Below are positions 59,605 to 64,000 of a DNA stretch of 64,000 bases, piece after piece. Every line of letters starts with the position of its first letter. The stretch's first letter is position 1. A program made the translations under genes and the position numbers. The notes beneath the pieces are model-generated. The model saw nothing but the letters and a program-made list of their open reading frames with translations. It ran no database searches and had not been told where the DNA came from. Origin of the DNA: Amycolatopsis rubida. Its GTDB lineage: Bacteria; Actinomycetota; Actinomycetes; Mycobacteriales; Pseudonocardiaceae. Location: the NCBI RefSeq assembly GCF_900115345.1, contig NZ_FOWC01000001.1, positions 992,001-1,056,000 of the forward strand, written 5' to 3'.

Positions 59605-60318
59605 TCACCACGGGATTTCCCCGGCGTCGTCAAAGAACCCGCCGCGCGGCCCGTCGTCGGGCAGGGTGGCGAGTTTGACCGCGATTGCCGCGCCCTGTTC
59701 GGGTGTCCGGGTTCCGGCGTAACCGTTGAAATCCGTTGCTACGTAACCGGGACAGCCGGCGTTGATGATCACGTTCGTGTCCGCGAGCACGCGGGCGTAC
59801 TGCACGGTGATGCTGTTGAGCATCGTCTTCGACGGCGCGTAAGCGGCGAGGACCGGGCCGCTTCGCAGCTTGAGCGAACCCATGTTGCTGGACATGTTGA
59901 CGATGCGCGGCGACTCCGCTTCGCGCAACAGCGGAAGCATCGCGTTCGTGACCCGGACGACGCCGAAGACGTTCGTGTCCAGGACCGTGCGGACGACGTC
60001 GAGGTCGAGTGTCGTCGGGTCCTGGGCGCCGCCGTCGAGCTGGCCGCCGATGCCGGCGTTGTTGACCAGGACGTCGAGCCGTTCGATGGACTTGGCCGCG
60101 ACGGCGACACTGTCCTCGGAGGTGACGTCGAGCGCGACGCCGAATGCGTCGATGCCCGCGGCGCGCAGTTCCTCGACGGCTTTCTCGCGGTTGTTTTCGT
60201 CCCGCGCACCCACGGCGACGGTGAAGCCGATCGAGCCGAGGCCGTGCGCGATGGCGAGGCCGATTCCCTTGTTCGCGCCGGTGACCAGCGCGGTCTTCGT
60301 GTCGTTCACTCCGTCCAT
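59605..60318 (-). CDS. Short-chain dehydrogenase/reductase
   Basis: The 237-residue SDR has TGANKGIG (cofactor), LVNNAGIG, catalytic Ser in VNMSSNMG and YAPSK (Tyr and Lys). The form is that of carbonyl reductase-like NADP(H) enzymes. It is divergent from a LysR regulator with a dyad between them, so it is a probable LysR target. The substrate is unknown. It converges with the EndoU-like gene, four bases apart. Confidence 0.92.
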   Translation of the reverse strand: MDGVNDTKTALVTGANKGIGLAIAHGLGSIGFTVAVGARDENNREKAVEELRAAGIDAFGVALDVTSEDSVAVAAKSIERLDVLVNNAGIGGQLDGGAQDPTTLDLDVVRTVLDTNVFGVVRVTNAMLPLLREAESPRIVNMSSNMGSLKLRSGPVLAAYAPSKTMLNSITVQYARVLADTNVIINAGCPGYVATDFNGYAGTRTPEQGAAIAVKLATLPDDGPRGGFFDDAGEIPW

Positions 60319-60366
60319 GGTCGGCGCGGTCCGGTCGGACGTCCAAGATCAAAGGGGTCTGCTGTG

Positions 60367-60381
60367 ATACCCGCAGGGTAT
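60367..60381. promoter_or_regulatory. LysR operator between divergent SDR and lysR genes
   Basis: ATACCC-GCA-GGGTAT is a perfect 15-base dyad of the T-N11-A class that LysR proteins bind. It ends one base before a TAAGCT -10 box (60382-60387) for the lysR gene, which suggests autorepression and control of the SDR. Confidence 0.7.
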
Positions 60382-60393
60382 TAAGCTGGTGCT

Positions 60394-61290
60394 GTGGACG
60401 ACCTGGAGACTCGCGAACTCCGTTACTTCGCAGCGGTCGCCGAAGAACTGCACTTCGGCCGCGCCGCTGAACGGCTCGGGATCGCGCAGCCGCCCCTCTC
60501 GCGCGCGATCGCCCAGCTGGAGCGACGGCTCGGCGTCCAGCTTCTTGAGCGAAACCGCCGGGGCGTCGCGCTGACCGAGGCCGGTCGAGTGCTGCTCCGC
60601 GAATCCCGGCTGGCCCTCGACGCCGTCGCGGCCGCTGTCCGCCGCACGCGCCGAGCCGGGAAGCATCCGCTGGTGCTGGCGACCAAAGCCGGAGCGTCGC
60701 ACGAACTCCTGCAACGGCTCCTGGCCGCGAGCCCGCCGGTGGAGATCCTGCTGTGCGAGGTCGGCGAACAGGCCGGACTGCTTCGCGACGGTTCGGCGGA
60801 CGTGGCGATCATGCACCACCCCTACGACGACCTCGCCGGGTTCGACACCGAGGCGCTGCAGGTCGAAGGCCAGGTCGCGATCCTGCCGGCCGCACATCCG
60901 CTCGCCGCGCGGGAAACGCTGACCCTGGCCGAGGTCAGCGACGTGCCGGACCTGCCGATGGCCCGCTGGCCCCGCCTCGACGGCAGCTACCCGGACGGCC
61001 CCGGCCCGGAGGTGCGCACCCAGTCGACCCTCGCCCAGCTCGTCGCGCTCGGCCGGACGCTGCTGGTGATTCCCGCGTCGAGCCGGGCTTGGCAGTGGCC
61101 GGAGCACGTCGCGGTCCCGGTCGTCGATGCCCCGGACGTCACCACGGTGATCGGCTGGTCGCCGAACAGCCACTCCCCGGAGGTTGCCGCGCTCGTCCGG
61201 AACGCGGTCGCGCTTCGCGCCGAGCCGCAGTTGTCCGCACGCGTCCAGTACTTGCCCGATCTGTTCGCCGATCCTGCCCCCGGCGGCTGA
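60394..61290 (+). CDS. LysR family transcriptional regulator
   Basis: The 298-residue protein starts at GTG, six bases after TAAGCT, so it is probably leaderless. The winged helix is ELRYFAAVAEELHFGRAAERLGIAQPPLSRAIAQLERRLGVQLLERNRRG (residues about 8-57). The periplasmic-binding-like effector domain follows. It sits divergently from the SDR gene, the usual LysR arrangement, with a 15-base dyad between them. Confidence 0.94.
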   Translation: MDDLETRELRYFAAVAEELHFGRAAERLGIAQPPLSRAIAQLERRLGVQLLERNRRGVALTEAGRVLLRESRLALDAVAAAVRRTRRAGKHPLVLATKAGASHELLQRLLAASPPVEILLCEVGEQAGLLRDGSADVAIMHHPYDDLAGFDTEALQVEGQVAILPAAHPLAARETLTLAEVSDVPDLPMARWPRLDGSYPDGPGPEVRTQSTLAQLVALGRTLLVIPASSRAWQWPEHVAVPVVDAPDVTTVIGWSPNSHSPEVAALVRNAVALRAEPQLSARVQYLPDLFADPAPGG

Positions 61291-61344
61291 CTCAGCCGCT
61301 CTTCTCGGCGCGCTGCGCGATCCTCCCGGGGACGCCCCGGAACC

Positions 61345-61614
61345 TCAACTGGCCTGCGAAAACGCCGCCGCGTCACCCGCGCACGCGACGCGTAGCCGCT
61401 CCAGCGGCATGCCCACCGCGTCGGCGATCGCCGCGACGGTGAAGAACGCGGGCGTCGGGATCCGGCCGGTCTCGATCTTGCGCAGGGTTTCGACTGAAAT
61501 GCCCGCTTCCGCGGCCACGTCGACCATGCTGCGGCTGGCTCGGGCGGCGCGCAGCACCAGGCCGAGCCGCTCGCCGCGGGAGCGTTCTTCGTCGGTGAGG
61601 GGCACGCGGACCAT
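61345..61614 (-). CDS. XRE family small transcriptional regulator
   Basis: From MVRVPLTDEERSRGERLG (ATG 61612-61614) the protein has 89 residues and is essentially one helix-turn-helix of the Cro/C1 type (LVLRAARASRSMVDVAAEAGISVETLRKIETGR). An in-frame extension to 61803 runs through the DnaA-box cluster and lacks conserved content. It is divergent from the DUF3311/symporter operon. Confidence 0.82.
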   Translation of the reverse strand: MVRVPLTDEERSRGERLGLVLRAARASRSMVDVAAEAGISVETLRKIETGRIPTPAFFTVAAIADAVGMPLERLRVACAGDAAAFSQAS

Positions 61615-61919
61615 GTCGTTCAGTTTAGCCACAGAGTTGTCCACTGCCTGTGGATAACTCTGTGCACAAGCTGCCGAACCCCGTGGACAACCGCCGTCCG
61701 GCACAAGCTCTTGGGGCATTCGAGGCGGCCCGGTCCCGCCGATAGGGGTAGCGAACGGCTCGCCGGGGCCGCGCGAAAGCGGGTTGTCCCCGAGGTTGTC
61801 CACACCCTGGAACGTGGTCGCAGTGCTGATCGAATCGATATCGAAGTCGTATGACGGCGGGATGACCGAGGTCTAGGGTCAGGCGGTCGCGTGTCACGTG
61901 AGTGTTAGGTGAGGGTTTG
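61615..61919. other. 305-bp divergent intergenic region rich in DnaA-box-like sites
   Basis: No gene is called. It must hold the promoters of the XRE gene and of the DUF3311/symporter operon. Its striking content is the DnaA-box-like cluster at 61637-61804. Confidence 0.6.
61637..61804. promoter_or_regulatory. Second DnaA-box-like cluster
   Basis: Exact boxes are TGTGGATAA at 61649-61657 (TTATCCACA on the other strand) and TTGTCCACA at 61796-61804. One-mismatch boxes are TTGTCCACT (61637-61645), TGTGCACAA (61661-61669) and CGTGGACAA (61682-61690). Five sites in 168 bases is dense for DNA of this composition. DnaA titration, or DnaA control of the flanking genes, is inferred. Confidence 0.55.
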
Positions 61920-62198
61920 ATGTCCACTGCCAAACCGGGCGGTCGGGTGCGCGGGTTCCAGTTCAGTGCCTGGAACCTGCTGTTGCTGATCCCGTTGCTG
62001 ATCCTGGTCACGCCGCTGTTCAACTTCGACGAGCCGCGGCTGTTCGGCCTTCCGTTCTTCTACTGGTTCCAGCTGGCGTTCGTCGTACTGGGCGTGCTGT
62101 GCACCGGCATCGTCTACCTGGCCACCAAGAACAAGCCGCGGGGCGGCGGCCGGGACGAGCTGAGCGTCGACGACTTGGACGAGGGGGACGCCCGATGA
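61920..62198 (+). CDS. DUF3311 small membrane protein
   Basis: The 92-residue protein (MSTAKPGGRVRGFQ) has two membrane helices (WNLLLLIPLLILVTPLF and FYWFQLAFVVLGVLCTGIVYLAT) and an acidic tail. DUF3311 proteins are usual small partners of sodium:monocarboxylate symporters. Its stop overlaps the symporter start by four bases. Confidence 0.88.
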   Translation: MSTAKPGGRVRGFQFSAWNLLLLIPLLILVTPLFNFDEPRLFGLPFFYWFQLAFVVLGVLCTGIVYLATKNKPRGGGRDELSVDDLDEGDAR

Positions 62199-63859
62199 GC
62201 GACATTCAGTGGGTCGAACTGATCGTCTTCGCGTTGCTGTTCGTGGTCGTCACCGTGCTCGGCTTCGTCGCCTCGCGGTGGAAAGCCGGCGGCAGCCTCG
62301 ACCACCTCGACGAATGGGGCCTCGGCGGCCGCAAGTTCGGCTCGTGGATCACCTGGTTCCTGCTCGGCGGCGACCTCTACACCGCATACACCTTCGTCGC
62401 CGTGCCCGCGCTCGTGTTCAGCGCCGGCGCGCTCGGCCTGTACGCGCTGCCCTACACGATCGTCGTCTACCCGATCGTCCTGCTTCCCGCGCTGCGCATG
62501 TGGTCGGTCAGCCGTTCGCGCGGCTACGTGACCCCCGCCGACTTCGTCCGCGGTCGCTTCGGTTCGCCGACGCTGGCACTGCTGATCGCGATCACCGGCA
62601 TCGTCGCGACCATGCCGTACATCGCGTTGCAGCTGGTCGGCCTGGAAGCCGTGCTGCGCACGATGGGCATCAACGGTTCCGGCATCGTCGGGCACCTGCC
62701 GCTGCTGGTCGCGTTCGTCATCCTGGCGCTCTACACGTATCAGTCCGGCCTTCGCGCCCCCGCGCTGATCGCGTTCGTCAAGGACATCCTGATCTACATC
62801 GTGATCATCGTGGCGGTCATTTACCTGCCTTCGAAGCTCGGCGGCTGGGACCACATTTTCAGCACCGCCAAGGAAACGCTCGCCAAGCCGAGTCCGGCCA
62901 CCGGCAAGCCCGCCGGTTCGATCCTGCTGACCTCGAGCAACCAGTTGCAGTACGCGACGCTGGCGCTGGGTTCGGCGCTCGCGCTGTTCCTGTACCCGCA
63001 CTCGCTCACGAGCGTGCTCGCCTCGCGCGGCCGCAACGTGATCAAGCGGAACATGGTGGCGCTGCCGGCTTACTCGTTCGTGCTGGGTCTGCTCGCGCTG
63101 CTGGGCTACGTCGCGATCTCGGCGGGTGTCAAGCCGCTGAAGAACGCCGCCACCGGAAAGCCGGACGGCAACACGATCGTCCCGCTGCTGTTCGACTCGC
63201 AGTTCACGAACTGGTTCGCCGGCATCGCCTTCGCCGCGATCGGCATCGGTGCTCTGGTGCCCGCCGCGATCATGTCGATCGCCGCGGCGAACCTGTGGAC
63301 GCGCAACATCTACAAGGAGTACATCCGCAAGGACGCGACGCCGAAGCAGGAGGCGAAGCAGGCGAAACTGGCGTCCTTGGTGGTCAAGCTGGGTGCGGTG
63401 CTGGTGATCATCCTGATCGACCCGCAGTTCTCGATCGACCTGCAGCTCATCGGCGGCGTGCTGATCCTGCAGACCCTGCCCGCGGTGGCGATCGCCCTGT
63501 ACACGCGCTGGTTCCACAAGGCGGGCCTCATCGCAGGCTGGATCGTCGGCATGGGCTGGGGCCTGATCATGCTGTACGGAATCCCCAACCCCGCCAACGG
63601 AAAACTCCACTTCGGCGGTTCCGCACTGGCCATGGGCAACCTGTCGATCTTCGGCTGGCACCCGTTCAGCGGCACCGGCCTCGCCGCGGTGCAGATCTAT
63701 CCGGGTTTCGTGGCCCTGATCGCGAACATCGTGGTGGCCGCGGTGGTCTCGGTCATCGCACGGGCCCTGAAGTGGAGCCCGGGCAACGACGAAACCGCGC
63801 CCGAGGACTACCACGCCGACGAACACGACAAGGACCTGCGCCCCATCGGTGCCCACTGA
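62195..63859 (+). CDS. Sodium:solute symporter, monocarboxylate type (MctP-like)
   Basis: The 554-residue protein has about thirteen membrane helices of the SSS family (GGRKFGSWITWFLLGGDLYTAYTF, YVTPADFVRGRFGS, ALGSALALFLYPHSLTSVLASRGR). It probably takes up pyruvate, lactate, acetate or propionate with sodium or protons. It is translationally coupled to DUF3311, the usual arrangement. The C-terminal tail is hydrophilic and acidic. Confidence 0.9.
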   Translation: MSDIQWVELIVFALLFVVVTVLGFVASRWKAGGSLDHLDEWGLGGRKFGSWITWFLLGGDLYTAYTFVAVPALVFSAGALGLYALPYTIVVYPIVLLPALRMWSVSRSRGYVTPADFVRGRFGSPTLALLIAITGIVATMPYIALQLVGLEAVLRTMGINGSGIVGHLPLLVAFVILALYTYQSGLRAPALIAFVKDILIYIVIIVAVIYLPSKLGGWDHIFSTAKETLAKPSPATGKPAGSILLTSSNQLQYATLALGSALALFLYPHSLTSVLASRGRNVIKRNMVALPAYSFVLGLLALLGYVAISAGVKPLKNAATGKPDGNTIVPLLFDSQFTNWFAGIAFAAIGIGALVPAAIMSIAAANLWTRNIYKEYIRKDATPKQEAKQAKLASLVVKLGAVLVIILIDPQFSIDLQLIGGVLILQTLPAVAIALYTRWFHKAGLIAGWIVGMGWGLIMLYGIPNPANGKLHFGGSALAMGNLSIFGWHPFSGTGLAAVQIYPGFVALIANIVVAAVVSVIARALKWSPGNDETAPEDYHADEHDKDLRPIGAH

Positions 63860-63866
63860 GTCCTTT

Positions 63867-64000
63867 TTAGACAGAGGCCTCCGCGTCGGTTTCCGGCGCG
63901 GAGGTCTCTTGGGTTCTGCCGATCATCGCCTTCGCGACGATGTACAGGACTACCGCGTTGAGCACATGCCACAGGAAATGCGTGCCTGCCGGGAAGTCTC
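63867..64000 (-). CDS. C-terminus of a membrane protein, possibly ceramidase-like (cut by window edge)
   Basis: The last 44 codons of a minus-strand gene are visible: a helix FLWHVLNAVVLYIVAKAMI preceded by FPAGTH, then a short hydrophilic tail. The GTHFLWHxLNA pattern resembles the end of ceramidase/alkaline-phytoceramidase-like membrane hydrolases. Too little is present for a firm family call. Confidence 0.5.
   Translation of the reverse strand, partial: DFPAGTHFLWHVLNAVVLYIVAKAMIGRTQETSAPETDAEASV

Noticed and set aside
1..64000. tRNA, rRNA, CRISPR arrays, insertion sequences and prophage
   Set aside because: No cloverleaf, rRNA core sequence, regularly spaced direct repeats, transposase motifs or integrase were seen on either strand.

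Overview
The window is about 70% G+C chromosomal DNA from an actinomycete. The best fit is the Pseudonocardiaceae, probably Amycolatopsis or a close relative. The reasons are the strong third-position GC bias, an orphan PE/PPE-like/DUF3558/EspG cassette, DUF6802 and DUF5318 proteins, an F420-dependent LLM oxidoreductase, GTP-type PEPCK, and gene order matching the ino1-padR-ponA-rpsF-ssb-rpsR-rplI-dnaB block of Mycobacterium tuberculosis (Rv0046c to Rv0058). No rRNA, tRNA, insertion sequence, prophage or CRISPR array was seen.

Layout. 1-4.8 kb: start of dnaB, an intergenic cluster of DnaA-box-like sites, then an orphan ESX-type secretion cassette beside a frameshifted DUF3558 relic. 4.8-6.6 kb: rpsF-ssb-rpsR-rplI. 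6.6-9.6 kb: three tandem exported, C-terminally anchored surface proteins, one with an LPGTG motif. 9.7-14.3 kb: endonuclease IV, a GT87 glycosyltransferase, and a ROK repressor divergent from a Gfo/Idh/MocA oxidoreductase. 14.3-22.4 kb: two tandem class A penicillin-binding proteins, DUF5318, PadR and inositol-phosphate synthase. 22.5-28.1 kb: a methyltransferase, a HAD phosphatase, a MarR/MFS pair and a PhoX-type phosphatase. 28.2-33.4 kb: an exported SdrD B-like protein, an AftB-like membrane glycosyltransferase, an SDR and an amidohydrolase. 33.4-39 kb: a two-component system divergent from an ABC/FtsX exporter, with a 26-bp perfect palindrome between them. 39-39.8 kb: a gene-free repeat tract. 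39.8-46.8 kb: trmB, two duplicated ABC-2 cassettes and a second two-component system. 46.9-54 kb: two dynamin-like GTPases with a GrpE-like protein, YqeB-like, TetR and DUF6802 genes. 54-56.1 kb: pckG behind a structured leader. 56.2-64 kb: an LLM oxidoreductase, a small ABC exporter, an EndoU-like/MafI-like fusion, a divergent SDR/LysR pair, an XRE regulator, a second DnaA-box cluster, and a DUF3311/monocarboxylate symporter pair.

How the genes work together. Much of the window serves the cell envelope (PBPs, GT87 and AftB-like transferases, Ino1, surface proteins, ABC exporters with paired sensors, dynamin-like proteins), joined to conserved replication and translation genes. Many genes carry a TANNNT -10 box six to eight bases before the start codon, as expected for leaderless transcription. 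The stretches most worth a second look are the tandem surface proteins, the dynamin/GrpE-like cluster, the EndoU-like/immunity-like fusion, the tandem repeat tract, the two DnaA-box clusters and the pckG leader.
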